Source: Amaranthus tricolor (taxonomy: Eukaryota > Streptophyta > Magnoliopsida > Caryophyllales > Amaranthaceae). Taken from it: a stretch of 64,000 nucleotides of DNA. The stretch spans positions 23,353,727 through 23,417,726 of the forward strand of contig NC_080051.1 in the NCBI RefSeq assembly GCF_026212465.1, read 5' to 3'. Shown here in pieces: positions 22,750 through 35,197 of this stretch (the stretch's first letter is position 1; every line of letters starts with the position of its first letter). The translations under genes were made by a program, and so were the position numbers. Under the pieces are notes generated by a model. The model searched no databases and was not told where the DNA came from. It saw only the letters and a list, made by a program, of their open reading frames with translations.

Positions 22750-25390
22750 TCATATCTGAATATTTCGCACCTTGCCTTTGTTTATTAAATTCTGGAGAGC
22801 AGATTTAGCTTGCTCCAGAGTCTCGACAGAATGTCCTTCCTCAAACGATATCCTCTGTATGTTGAACTGCAACCGAGAAAGACAGTGTTAACATCAAACC
22901 ATAGAGTAAAAACAAGGCCGCAAAGAATTGTATCGACCGCAATGCAAAGGTTTTCTAAATAAAGAAATCGATATTTCCGCGCTATAAAGGTGTAAAAAAA
23001 TTGTGTTTTGTGTCGTATTAGGGGATATCTTATGGTTTCAACTGATATTTAAGCGTTATGATAACCGTACCACTCACGTTACCACATCACCGTTGCGTTA
23101 TCGCGATCGTGACCGTTACCGTATTTTTACACTATGCATCAAACAGAATACAGTGGTCAGTACACGAACACGGGGAATTCAGCAAACAAAAACCCAAAAG
23201 AACGATAAGATTACAGATTGGCCTTGAACCAAGGTTTGAGTAAGATGATATACCTGTGCCCCATGACGAACTCGAACATCAGTTCCTCTGCTGTCCAAAG
23301 AAATGAGAGCGGCATCATCTACCTCAATTTCAGTCGACAAAATCTTTTTCAAAGGCTTCGAGAAGATGGCATTGAGTTCCTGTAGATCACATCATTAAAT
23401 CGTTTATATGAGATGCAGCGTATCAACTTTTACATAACAATCTATGTTACTTGGACTCGGTTACTGATGTTAGATACTGGTACGTGTCCAAGTGTTAAAT
23501 ACGTTTAAATATTCAATTTTACGCCTAAAACAAAGCGTCTAAGTGCCATACCGATGTCCGAGGATTAAGGATCGGACACGGATACGTGAAGCAAAATGAA
23601 GAGTCCGAGTAACAAAGAAATGAAAAGCAAGACCCTTTGCATGATACCTTCAAATATTGTTCGCCTCCTTCAAGAGCAATCTTGTCTGGATTCAGATTTT
23701 CGTATTCTTTAACATCGACCCAAGCAACCGTACCGAAGCCACCAATGAAATAGATATCACTGGAACATTATTCGCACAGAAAGAATCAGCCATACAATAC
23801 TTCTATGAGACATAAAAATAATGAGTCTAAAAGCAGTGTGCAGTACGCTACCAACAACAGCATATAAATGAGGTCTAATCTCGAACGCAAGAAAACAACA
23901 ATCAAAATCACAACCGAAAAAGTATTAGTGACATAATATAAGAAAAAACTCTCGAGTTAGCCAGACACCTGCTCAACTACAAACACGTAAAAGAAGTCAA
24001 TGAGAAGGAACACGTAAAAGAGGATGTGGGCGGGAAGCCGGGAAGGTGGGTTTCTTCAACGGAGCCATAAGCAATTTTATACAGGTCTCGAACGTCAGAA
24101 ATCAATTATTGCTTGCTTAGCCGGTATTAATTCGCTTGTCTTAGATTATCCGTCAGCTAATGAATAGCAAATCTATTGATATTAGTGACCAGCAGCCCAT
24201 CAACACAATACAACTCCAGCGTCGAATCGATTCATCATGGTCTTCCTCCAAACCAACCACAATGAAAAGTCAAATATTCAGACTAACAGCATAACTACTT
24301 GGTAAAGGTATTACAGACAATGATCAACTCGACAAAAGTGATGGAATATTCTACACTTTGAGCATTAATGAAAGCAACAATTGGATATGGTCCAGCGTCA
24401 ACTCCAGTCCGGATATCTAAGCGACAAAATTGTCACAAGATTCTTGTAATCACATACAAAAGGGTTAAACGGAACCTATTTCCGTACAATTTTGCATTGC
24501 ATGTGAGAAATTCATCTCAGAGACAGAAGGGAGGAAAAAAGAAAAGAGGGTATTACCTTATGTTTTGCATCCTGAAGTAATAGAAGTTTCCCCACTGTTG
24601 TGAAGGGCCTTGTTGATGTTTTTTAATGTATTGTTTATGCGCCCATTCCTAGACAGACGATGTGAACAGCCATTGATCATTATTTTCCCAAAACTCCAAC
24701 AGTAATTTAAAAAAAAGAAATTAAGAACACAGGAAGATAAGAGAAAATTAACATCACGACAAAGGACAAATATCCACATCTTAGGGCTCGTTTGGTTTGG
24801 TTTTTATGTGGTTTTTTTATTTTCGAAGTCATATGATATATGCCCTATATCAAACAAAAAATTAGTCAAATTTATTAAGAACATGATGATTTTAAACACA
24901 AATAAGTACAAGCAAAAACCACCTTTTTTCGGTTCCTATTTTTAGTTTTAGCTTTCAAAACAAACTGAAAAATGAAAACAGAAAATGATAACAAATAGGC
25001 TCTTTATTAATAAAAATCTGTATTAATTAATCCTCGGAAAATTTGCATTTATAGCTCTCGGGCTAACGGTACAACAGAACTCATGCAGCAATTATTAGAC
25101 ATATTCAAGCAAGCTAAAAGCAAATCAAGGACCTGTTGATCTTCAGGAAGCGGGACGACATCACCAAAAAGTGTCACTCTTGCATTGGATAAGCCACTCC
25201 ATCCCGGTATCTAAGAAGCCTAACCGTCAATAAAACAAATAAATAGAAAACTTACGGTAATAGACATACAAAAGGTGGTGGAAAGTTAGTTTTAAAAAGC
25301 ACGAGGCGCACAAAAGCACAAAAGGTCCTTGGAACCAAGGCAAAAAGCGCAAGGAGAAGGCATAGACATGCACAGTTTTTATTAGTAAAT

Positions 25391-25448
<58 letters not shown>

Positions 25449-28400
25449 TGTAATGGAAAATTTTCGATATGGAATCAGTTATCAAATTAAAGTTAAATAG
25501 AAGTATTTCCTATTCAATAAAACAAACTTAATTAATTACTATTTATGTAGGAAATATAATCAAGTAAATTTCTATTTTACATAAATTGAAAACAAAAAAG
25601 GGAAAAACAAGTTAATTTTCGTTGTAGTAAATCCATAGAAAAAGAAGGTAAAAACCTGAGTACCAAAACCACGAAGGAATAAAACCTGGGAAAAAAAAGG
25701 TAAAAGAGAAACACAGAAGATACAAAATTTAAAAGATAGTTTCAAAAAAAAAAAAACTTCTGTAATTTAAAAGATAATTTCTAAAAAACTCTATAAGACC
25801 TGGGGGAATGGAGCACCGAGCACCTAGCATATACTTCACGTGCCCACTCCAGTGATGAGAAACATGGAGAAGTGAGGCACATAGCACATAAATCAAAAAC
25901 GGAAAAGGAAAAGACCGAGTGATAAAAGAGAAGATCAGGGAAAGAGTAGAAAAAGAAAGCGAAAGAAGATAGATGAAAGAGTATTTATCACGTTAAGTTA
26001 AGATCTCATCTCTTTCAAGACTGAAGTGCACCTTCTACGCCTAATCCAAAAGAGCTTAAAAGCACGTCTTTTTGCACCTTTTCATATTTTTTTCTGCCTG
26101 GAGCCCTGGACTAAACCAAGCAAATTTTTGTGCTTCAATGCGCATTATACCTAGGCGCACAAGGGGCATAATTTATAAAACTAAGAGTGAAAATGGATAA
26201 ACCTGTACTACAAGTGTACATCGCGGATCAGCCGACAAATTTCTCGTGTGGATAGCCAATGGAGAAAAAGAGAAAATTGGATCTGCATTCACAAACAAGA
26301 GATCATGAATCATGTGACATTAGCGTAATAGATGAAGGAAAAACTTATTCTTATATTCCAGCACGAAGCATGATCACCAGGAAATTAGTGGCCAACACAT
26401 CATTTTGAAATAGGATTAAGATCAACCATATAATGTCTGCCGAGCTAATAATTTAAATGAAACTCGAGAGTAAAGTACACATGTCACATACGTCCTATGG
26501 AATCGGGGGCAAAATCCACCAACGAACCAAATGGATATCCTTCCCTCCGGTGATGCATACGAGACATGACAGTACACAAATGAGCAAAGCGGGCCTAAAT
26601 CAAGAAACACAAAATGTTATTAGTTTAAGGATACCTATTATGATTCTTGAAAATGATATAAACGAACTTACCTGTTCCATCAAATTGCGAACAGCCAATG
26701 CTGGTCTTGGTAAACCATGGGCCGAAGTTGCACTTTGAACTCCACCAGAGATTGGTGTTCTGAACAGCCCTGCCCTGGTGCCTCCTCCAATTCCACTTCC
26801 TGATGGGGCAGATGTTGATACATTCTTCAAAGAATCATCAAAACTCTTCTTAGGACTTGGCGTTGGATTGGTATTACCCTTCAGAATGTTAAACAAGCCA
26901 TCACAACAAAGCCGAAGCAGCCATTTCTAATACTCGTCACAAACTAAAATGTAAAACAAATGTTCTACTTCTAATCAGCCATACTATTGGCCAGAAAAAA
27001 AAATAAATAAAAATAAAAATTAAGCACTTGGAAAAATGTTTCAGGAGAAAATTTAACTTCGGAACAGGATAACCTTGATAAACATAAAAGTCTGAAACTC
27101 AAAAACGTCCAACTTTTAGAGAACATAGTGTGCTCGTTAAAAAAGAAATCAGTCTCTGGCGTACAAAGTTGCTGTAAGCATCACCTTTAGTCATTGATGG
27201 TCAACAGCATTTCAAACAAAAAAATTTGGAACAAAAGAACACATAGTGCAAATATTATCCTTGTATATACATCTAAGGCTCTAACCCTTCAGTTACTTAG
27301 TTCCACCATCATCCAAGTTTGAAATGCAATAGACAGAGAGCAGTGCTTAAAAAAAACTGATCAAACTTTCCCCACTTCCTACATTAGGTTGCGCACTATT
27401 CACTATAGGTACATTCATAGTGTTAAAACAAGGCCGCATAAAAGTTTTCAAAACAAACGAACCGATATTTCTCGCGTTGTAATTGGTGAAGGCGTTGAAA
27501 TAACCACGTTTTGGCCATATCTTGACCGATATTTAGTCGTTATGATAACCATGTCACTCTCGTTACCGCATCATTGTTCTGTAATCGTGATCGCGATCGT
27601 TACCGCATTTTTACACTATAGGTGCATTACTACATAGTTCATGTTAAACATAAAAAATAACCCAAATCAAATTTTGAGCTTTGATCAAACAAAGCCAAGG
27701 TCTAAATACTACTATGAACCAACTTGGGATGGTTCAAAGAAGACTCGTACAAGAAACAAGGCTGCAGAACAAAGCAAAGGAAAAGACTCAACAGAAGAAA
27801 ATGAAGACACAGAACTCAAAACATCAGCACAACAGAGTCTGACAGAAATTGGCAACCAGCTGACCTTGCAGACCTTGCCCAGATCAACCAAGAAGGATTC
27901 AGAAGCCGTGGAAGGTGATATTGGAATCTTGACACATGGACCTTCGTACCGTGGCCCAAGAACATTACTATACATCGTAAACAACCCACAAGAATCAGTG
28001 GTGAAGGTCACCCAGTCAGCAGATAGTTCAAAACAGAACAGAACAGAACTGATGGCATCTACTGACCAGCAGACCCTGTGAGCCCTAGCCAGAGCGTATC
28101 TTCAGCCCTGCTGGATCACCAAGGGTAGAAGTGGAATCTCTACGCTACAATCTTTCCTCCAAGGCTCACAACCAACATTATCAATTTCTGCAAAGACACT
28201 AGAAAACAGGTGGAAGGTCGCCTGGTTAACGGATGACTGTCAAATAGTCAGACTGCATAGTTTAGCTTAGTTGTTCTTCTTTTAATGTGCACATGTTTTG
28301 CACATGTCCTTTAATGACCGTTATAGTTAGTTTCTGAGTCATTATTAATCTGCTTGTTTTTGTCCCATCCATAAAAGTCTATATATAGATGGCCTTAGCT

Positions 28401-29573
28401 TTGTAAACAGGCACTTTTTGAGTTTTGAGAAATAACAAATCATTGGATTTCAGTCCTTTGTTTTTCCTTGAGTGTGTATGTATTCAACGATCTTGAGTAG
28501 TGCAAGATCATCACCTTTTGCAACTGAGAGTAGTCCTTGGTTGTAATTAGGGAATTATTGGCCTTGGAGAACCAAAAACTCCTAGTCTTTCAATTCAAGA
28601 ATCACCCTTGTAGTGTTGTTCTGTTTGTTGAGAAGACATTCACTGTGTTGATTGTGTTTGGGGTTTTTTGGCGGTCCAACTGTGGAGGATTGAAGGCTGG
28701 TTTATTTCTTCACATCGCACTGAATATTCCCACCCCAAATTCAGTCCATACTATCAAGGTTTATTCAGACTAATGCCATGCCTTCCTATTAATTCCAAAT
28801 TTCTAACCAACCTCTTGCAATGCTGAAACACATCAAAGCTCCTACACAGCTGGTTTAAGAGTAATAGAAATCCTATTATAATAACATGATGAAAAGTCAC
28901 AAACCACAACCTTACAAGTTACAAGTTACAAAACCCTTAATTTCAAATTTCACCATTATAAATTTCCCTTTTGTACAAAAACTGTACAATCAATCAAGAA
29001 TCGAAATCATACATCATGAAATTATATTACTCCAAAAAGTTCACAACTTTGAACCTAAATAATGAACCCTCTTAGAAACCCTACATAAAAAGTTCTCTAC
29101 TTTGTACCATACTCATCTGTTCCTTCAAAAGCCTACATAAATCTCACTTTGAACTAATACACACATTATAGCACAACAATCCAAGAGTGAAATTCATGTC
29201 AACCACATTCTAAACTTACCATGAAAAATGCTTATTAAAAGAAAAAATGAAGGCATAAAACCAGGAGATTATGAATTACCTGAGCAACATCAAGAATATC
29301 TTCAAAGACTAAACCATTCCCATCATCAGATTCTGAGTTCTTATCATTTTCACCTGAAACTTCTTTAGAAACAGCCACAATCATTGATGACCCAGAAATC
29401 CCAGCCCTTTCAGAATTTCTTACCCATGAAGAAAGATTCAAACTTTTATTGATTTTCAAAGACCCAGTTCGATTATTCCATGGTTTGATCATAAATTGAG
29501 GCAGGTGAGAATCTGGACATATGTTTGTTTCTGGAATTTTTGACGATAATACAGAGCTTGAAAGGGTTTCCAT
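22750..29573 (-). CDS. PNPOx-like split-barrel protein, probable plastid location, nine exons
   Basis: Member of the plant pyridoxamine-5'-phosphate-oxidase-like family (from memory close to At3g21140/At1g51560); biochemical role not established. Exons: 29280-29573, 26672-26926, 26492-26594, 26203-26282, 25133-25210, 24557-24648, 23648-23759, 23254-23379, 22750-22866. All are GT-AG and the phases add up to 418 aa. The first 60 residues are Ser-rich with few acids, like a transit peptide. The barrel runs from LPRPALAVRNLMEQ through ARFAHLCTVMSRMHHRREGY, FSPLAIHTRNL, RCTLVVQIPGW, RVTLFGDV and QQWGNFYYFRMQ to DIYFIGGFGTVAWVDVKEY. The C-terminal domain has DDAALISLDSRGTDVRVR and ends at TGA 22750. 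ATG at 29573 was chosen because the upstream ATG (29669) adds a hydrophobic stretch unlike the family. The exon 2 acceptor is the least certain junction. Introns hold many insertions. Confidence 0.88.
22900..23136. mobile_element. CATAGTGCAAAA-type MITE, copy A
   Basis: Ends CATAGAGTAAAAACAAGG and TTTTTACACTATG are inverted. The inside holds unusual CG-rich words (TTATCGCGATCGTGACCG) in an AT-rich region. Lies in the last intron of the PNPOx-like gene. Family copies at 27416, 53889 and 61917. Confidence 0.7.
23442..23616. mobile_element. Short MITE, TGTTACTCGGACTC-ended family, second copy
   Basis: Left end CTATGTTACTTGGACTCGG and right end GAGTCCGAGTAACA form an inverted repeat. Internal GGTACGTGTCC and CGATGTCCGAGG words match the copy at 16707. 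Lies in an intron of the PNPOx-like gene. Confidence 0.72.
24784..25003. mobile_element. GGGCTCGTTTGG-ended MITE (hAT-like)
   Basis: Left end GGGCTCGTTTGGTTTGG; the right end, read on the opposite strand, is GAGCCTATTTGTTATC. Imperfect inverted ends of a widespread plant type. Lies in the intron between exons 5 and 6 of the PNPOx-like gene. Confidence 0.5.
25290..26175. repeat. Foldback-like GGCGCAC repeat with simple-sequence core
   Basis: Left side has AAGCACGAGGCGCAC and CAAGGCAAAAAGCGCAAGG; the right side carries inverted counterparts (GCTTCAATGCGCATTATACC, AGGCGCACAAGG). Between them lie (TA)n then (GA)n at 25390-25449 and purine-rich sequence. Fills most of the intron between exons 4 and 5 of the PNPOx-like gene. 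Confidence 0.45.
25390..25449. repeat. (TA)n(GA)n microsatellite
   Basis: About 40 bp of TA repeats broken by one TTT, directly followed by about 18 bp of GA repeats. Confidence 0.9.
27416..27620. mobile_element. CATAGTGCAAAA-type MITE, copy B
   Basis: Ends CATAGTGTTAAAACAAGG and TTTTTACACTATAG. Shares AGCGTTATGATAACC-like and ATCGTGATCGCGATCG-like words with copy A. Lies in intron 1 of the PNPOx-like gene. Confidence 0.7.
27640..28790 (+). repeat. Probable LTR-retroelement fragment in intron 1 of the PNPOx-like gene
   Basis: An open frame at 27641-28081 (146 codons, Lys/Glu/Gln/Thr-rich, no domain I know) is followed by sequence with LTR character: TATA-like CTATATATAG at 28379, then a GC-poor leader (TTTGTAAACAGGCAC) and T-rich U5-like sequence to about 28790. 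It is less AT-rich than the flanks. No paired LTR or target duplication was found, so the class is unknown. It lies antisense to the host gene. Confidence 0.4.
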
Positions 29574-30309
29574 GGTAGAAACTCTATCCCTATCTAACAA
29601 ACAAGATATCAAAAACTGGGAAAGGAAAAAAGTAAAAATAAATCCGCTTTTAAATAGAAATTTGAACAAATTTCATAAACTTCTTCTGCGCTAAATAATG
29701 CTTTTAAATATGAAGAACAAGGAGAAATGAAGACTATGAACAGAAAAAGAGAATCCCAACTTGGTGGAAACTGGAAAAAGAAGCTTAGGAAAATGGATCC
29801 GATCGATGAGCTTTTTATCACAAAACTTGGTAATTAACCCAAATTATTTTGGGCTTTCTATATGCAAGTGTGTTCTGAAACTAGCCCACTACCATTATAC
29901 TTCTTTTCTTAGCAAGTGTTTGTAGTATGATTTTATTAGATTGTATGATATGATTTAAAAAGTTTAATTTTAGTATTTAAATTAATTTAATTATTTAATT
30001 TCTATGTTATGTAAATTTTAATAAAGTATAACTCATAGTATTTTTAACCTTATTTATATCATTTTATGTGAGAAAATTTTCTTGTTGATTAGTATTATAA
30101 AAATATTCAAATTATTTACTTTATAAGATAATAAATTTACGGTGTATAACAAATTTAAATTAACAATTTATCTAATATAGCTCAATCTAAACCATAATAA
30201 TTCAATTTATTTTGTTTTAAAAATTGGTAAAAGCAATTCAATTAATTTTTAAAATAGCTAAAAATGACATAATGATTAATTTTTGAAATTGCTAAAAAGA
30301 GCTAAAATC

Positions 30310-30374
30310 AATCTAAACCATAGAATATATTCATCTGATATCTCGTTAGATTCGTCTTAATGTATACTTTTTCG

Positions 30375-30448
<74 letters not shown>

Positions 30449-30540
30449 TCATTGCGTATTTAGAAATATTAAAGCTCAAAATTTACTTTCAAAACTGTAA
30501 AAAAAATAAATAAAAAGAAAAAAACAAAGGGAGTAAATGT
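30310..30540. mobile_element. GATCTTGTTTGATTCG-family MITE split by an (AT)n array
   Basis: Left part has ATATCTCGTTAGATTCGTC and TTAATGTATACTTTTT; the right part has GTATTTAGAAATATTAAAGC and ends AAAGGGAGTAAATG, as in the copy at 34931. Between them lies the (AT)n array 30375-30445. Confidence 0.55.
30375..30445. repeat. (AT)n microsatellite
   Basis: About 70 bp of uninterrupted AT dinucleotides. Confidence 0.95.
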
Positions 30541-30574
30541 CAAATATTTTGGGCAAGCTATGTTGTACAATTGT

Positions 30575-30835
30575 ACTCTTCGTTCTTTTTTTTTTGTCCG
30601 CTTCAAATTTTTCCACTTTAGAAGAGAAAAATTTAATTTGATTTAAAAGTATATATATTAAAGACAAAATATATTCATGTGGGGTCTTATTAGATTCGTC
30701 TTGATGCAAAGAATTTTAATATAGAATTTTTTAAATTTTTTATAATACATACTTAAAAATATTGAAGATTAAAATTTGCTTTGAATGCGTGTAAAAAGTA
30801 AATTGAAAAAAAAAAGGTTGATGTAGTAAAAGTAA
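30575..30835. mobile_element. GATCTTGTTTGATTCG-family MITE
   Basis: TACTCTTCGTTC start, internal GGTCTTATTAGATTCGTCTT and TATTGAAGATTAAAATTTGC. Diverged right end near 30830. Sits about 35 bp from the preceding copy, so the two are side by side. Confidence 0.5.
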
Positions 30836-31446
30836 TAGTTAAAGGAATTTAAGGCGTATATGATATAAGATTAAAGAAAGCTAATTTTCATAGGCATTTT
30901 TCTAATTCAAGGACTGATGAAGATGATTATTATTGGAGGAAAAAGCTATGGTATATTTGACTAATTGTTAGACCCTACAAAGCTACATTTCTCATCTATA
31001 TCTAATACTTCTACATAGACTTCCTCAAGTCTTAAAAGTTGCCTTTGAAAAATATATAATTCAAATTTATAAATATAAATTTTAATTTTATATTCTATAT
31101 TTGAGAGTGCTTAAGAATAAAAATTGTTAATAGAGGAGGGAGAAAAATGAAGTTTATGAAGTTTATCTAGTTTGGGAAAAGGGGATAAGTAACTACTTAG
31201 TTGTTAAATTGGAGAATGATTAAATTTAAATAGTCGTTCTAAAATTTTGAATTCACAACTGATCATTTTAACTTGTAAGTGATGAATAAATTGTAAATTA
31301 TACAAAATAAAAGAGTTCGCATATTTATATTAATTTTTTCAGATGACATTATTTAGAGTATTTATTATCAGATTTGCGATGATGATGATTACATTGATTT
31401 CATTTTATTAGTTACCATTACTTTTTTTATGATTTTTAAGTATAAT

Positions 31447-31449
<3 letters not shown>

Positions 31450-31506
<57 letters not shown>

Positions 31507-31515
31507 GTATATATT

Positions 31516-31548
<33 letters not shown>

Positions 31549-31550
31549 TT
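31450..31550. repeat. (AT)n microsatellite with short interruptions
   Basis: About 50 bp pure AT, then AT-rich interruptions, then about 25 bp AT again. Confidence 0.95.
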
Positions 31551-32204
31551 AATAAAAAATTTTAAGAATTATACATCAAGAAAAATCTAATCAAACCTCA
31601 AATAGATTTATTTTAACTTTTATGTATCTATAACAAATGAGTGAATGACGTCGAATTTGTCTCCTTCCTCATATTAAACACGAAGTTATTGCAATAGTAA
31701 CTGACTTTTATACATACAAGATCGTTTTTGATCATAGACAAGATAGACATTAATTAAAAAATATACAACGCGTTTACATTTATAATAATAAGTATAATAT
31801 ATAGAATTCGTCTCTTTTATTTTTTTTCAAATACTCATTTTAATTAGAATAGCTGGTATGATATTTTGAGTTTGAAAGGAATGATATACCCATTGAAAAA
31901 TATATATGAACAAAGAATAGGACATAGGATCACTATGAAACGTATAATAAGTTGAGTGATGTGAGCAGTAGACCAACGACCTTATAATAAATTGTATCCA
32001 TTGGTGGATCAGTAAATGACACGACATATACCAAAAAATTAATTAAAATCATTGATATATTTTTTTAAATGATATATTTTTTTAAATGAGCAGACTGCAA
32101 AATGAATAGAGTTGGATAAGAATTGAATATATGCATCACTGAAAATATGATACTTGTTTTAGTATACTTATAATATTTGACTTTTTAGTAATTTTAATCT
32201 TACT

Positions 32205-32470
32205 GCTATTGTACTATTTTCATTTTAATTTACTTACAATATTTGTTTTTTCACGCAATCTAATGTACTAATTCAATTAATAATATATTTAATTATATAT
32301 AATAAAAATTATAAAAGTTTAATATAATAATCTTTGCAATGAGACGAATCAAACAAGATCTCAATTAACTATGTTTTAACCTATAAATTAAAAACTAATC
32401 ACAAATTAAAAGTGATGAATAAATAATGTTATATTTCTAATTTTGCAACTAATTTAGAAGGAAGAAAGTA
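32205..32470. mobile_element. GATCTTGTTTGATTCG-family MITE (reverse orientation)
   Basis: Contains GACGAATCAAACAAGATC and CTATGTTTTAACCTATAAAT, the reverse of the core at 11569. Ends near GGAAGAAAGTA. Confidence 0.5.
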
Positions 32471-32908
32471 CTACTTTTCTTATATTTTTTTGTTGATGCA
32501 ATATTTCAACTTGTTTTTCATACTAAGTGAAGAAAGAGTAATGACGGATAAAAGCTTTTTTTTCATAACAAGTGTAATTAAATTGGAAATAGCAAAAATT
32601 TAGGGTCGAGATCATCAGCCTAATGTCTTGTATAAAGTTACGGTTCAGTGGAGAGAGATTGCGAATATATCATATTCGTATTTTCTTGCGGGAGAGGAAA
32701 GGAAAAATACACGCAATCAAAAAGAATCCCAGATTGTGAGAGCCTTGCAAAAAGAACGATGAATAACACCAAGATAACGTCAGATAATTAACCTGCACAA
32801 TTCTTATTAATCTACACATTCCTCCCAAAATATTAAAACTCTTGTATCTTTTTTATTCTTCTCATTTGGAATATAAGAAAAAAATTCAAAAGAGTAATAA
32901 TTAAAAGC

Positions 32909-33128
32909 AATAAAAAAAAGACATTCACAATATCCCGTATAGGGATGGGTCCAGGTGAGGGGTTTTCTTTTCCTGAAAGAAGCGGACAAATCATACTATG
33001 GTCGTATCCCTCAAGGAGGAAGTAAAGAGAGATGCACGCAGTAGAGAAACCTCCCAACTGATACCTGCGTCTGGTAGGAGTCTTAAAACTTTATGCTCTA
33101 CATGCAGATACTCTATCCATAGAGCCAC
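32909..33128 (-). repeat. tRNA-derived SINE, near full length
   Basis: On the minus strand the 5' head GTGGCTCTATGGATAGAG, then TCTGCATGTAGAGC, resembles a tRNA with an A box. The body follows (ACCAGACGCAGGTATCAG, TTCCTCCTTGAGGGATACG, CACCTGGACCCATCCCTA), ending ATTGTGAATGTC plus a T-rich tail. The 3' part recurs at 46900-47005. About 220 bp. Confidence 0.65.
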
Positions 33129-34930
33129 AAATACTTTTGGTTGAAATAAATAATAATTGTTATAGCACGAAATCATAAAAGGAGTAAAGAAATTTAGTAA
33201 AAAGAGGAGATAACTATAATAAAGAGAAAGATACCATTAATATGAAAGAATTAACTAAATTTTGTGTTTAAAAATATGTGATACTATTTTGGTAAAATGT
33301 GTAAAGCAAATAAATTTTTTTGTCCAAAAGATATCTCTAACATAAAAAAAAATACATGATAAAAAATTGTGAAATTTTCATTTAAAAAAAAAAGAGAAGA
33401 AAAAATATAAATATTTGTAAACCTTCCTTGAATTACCTTCTCACAATTAAAAAATAGATGAGATTCTTTAGGTTTCATCAAATATCTCATCCAACTTGTG
33501 GATTGAAACAATTTATTTAAAGTGGGGTTTGAAAACTAAAAGTTTAGTAATCTTGACTTAATTAGGGGTATGAAGTATGAACCATTCTTAACCATACATT
33601 GATCAAAAATAATAAATTTTAAATTAATTAGGACCCTTCATTTCTTCCATATCCATTAATATAATCCATCTCTCCAACAAAGTAATTGGTCATTAATGAA
33701 GTGGTTACTACTAAATTAATTATCAATTGATTGAAATTTTTATGTCCCCTTTTAATTATATTTTAATTTTGAAAACTTTATGAATAAATTATGTCCTTTC
33801 CTTTTGTTCTTTAGGGTGCAACATTCATGATTTCATGTGGCTCATAATAATGATCTTCAATCTTGGGAATCTAATGCTTTACATCACCTTTGGAAGCGCC
33901 TATTGTAATACAAGTACTCCTCAGGTATTTAATAAAAAAATATAGAAAAATGAGACAAAAATAAAACTATAAAATACTGACTCAGATAAAAATGTAAATT
34001 AATATATAAATAATAATTAAATAAAGAATAATATAAATCATGATTAAAATGAGACATATTTGATGAAACATATTAATCTTATTTATAAGTTTATTCTTTC
34101 TTTCTTTGAGTGCGTCTACGTATTTACTTCATATATTTATATTTATTTTACTGTTTTTTTCTTTAACTACAAATTAATTTAACAATTTATAAAGATTAAT
34201 GCTATTTCAAAGAGACTATACAGCACTTCTCCCAAAAATGTAAAAATTTTATTCGACTTTCTTTTAGAAAACCTTTTAAGTATACACCAATTAAAATGTA
34301 AACATATTAATTGTGTATTTTAATAAATATTTAATGCATATAAGTATCTCATGAATTCATTTATTTATTATTTTAGACTTTGTTAAAAATTATTCTTTTA
34401 GGGGTTTTCGGCTTATAGCGTTATAAAATAGTATGAGAAAAGGGAAGAGACTAATATAAATTAAACTCAAATTACTTTTGAAAAAAATACTACATACTCT
34501 AAATAAGATAAAATTTGATTCTCATTAATATTTTCTATAATACAAAAAATTACATATGAATGTACTTTAATATATTTCATGCAACAAATATTAAACTCTA
34601 ATTTCAATTATATTAATGAGTTGTGAGGATCAAGTTAGTATTATGTTACTTATGTCAATTACATCAACAACCCCACTTTAGGAAAAAGAAAGAGACATTT
34701 TGGATTATTTCATGTATTTATTTAATTTCTACCTTGTAAAGTCAATTGGCATACTTTTATTTACGAAATAGAATTTTTAAAATTGACTATGAATTGTAAA
34801 TGAAGTTTTCTTTAGAATTCTTTAATTATGTTTCGACTCTTCAATCACATAAATATTACATTCTCACCTTTTATTTGTGTTTTAAGATTTGTGTCAAAAA
34901 ACTATAAATTCACAGTTTAAAATATATTAT

Positions 34931-35197
34931 ATACTCTCTTCATTCTTTAATGTTCTTCTCATTTGGAATATTTCACTCTAAAGAGAGAAAAATTTGATTA
35001 ATGTTTTTGACACATATTTAAAAGATAAAATATATCCATGTGAGATCTCGTTAGAATCGTTTTAATGTATACTTTTTTGTTATGTATTTTTTATAATTTT
35101 TTTTATTATGTGTATTTAGAGATATTGAAGTTTAAAATTTGCTTTATAAACTTTGCAAAAAGTAAACGGAAAAAATAAAAGGAGATGGAGAGAGTAT
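34931..35197. mobile_element. GATCTTGTTTGATTCG-family MITE
   Basis: Inverted ends ATACTCTCTTCATTCTTT and GGAGATGGAGAGAGTAT, flanked by AT-rich sequence. Core GAGATCTCGTTAGAATCG. One of the best preserved copies. Confidence 0.65.

Noticed and set aside
33060..33128. tRNA gene candidate (minus strand)
   Set aside because: An A-box-like region is present, but the cloverleaf does not close and the sequence continues into a dispersed SINE body.
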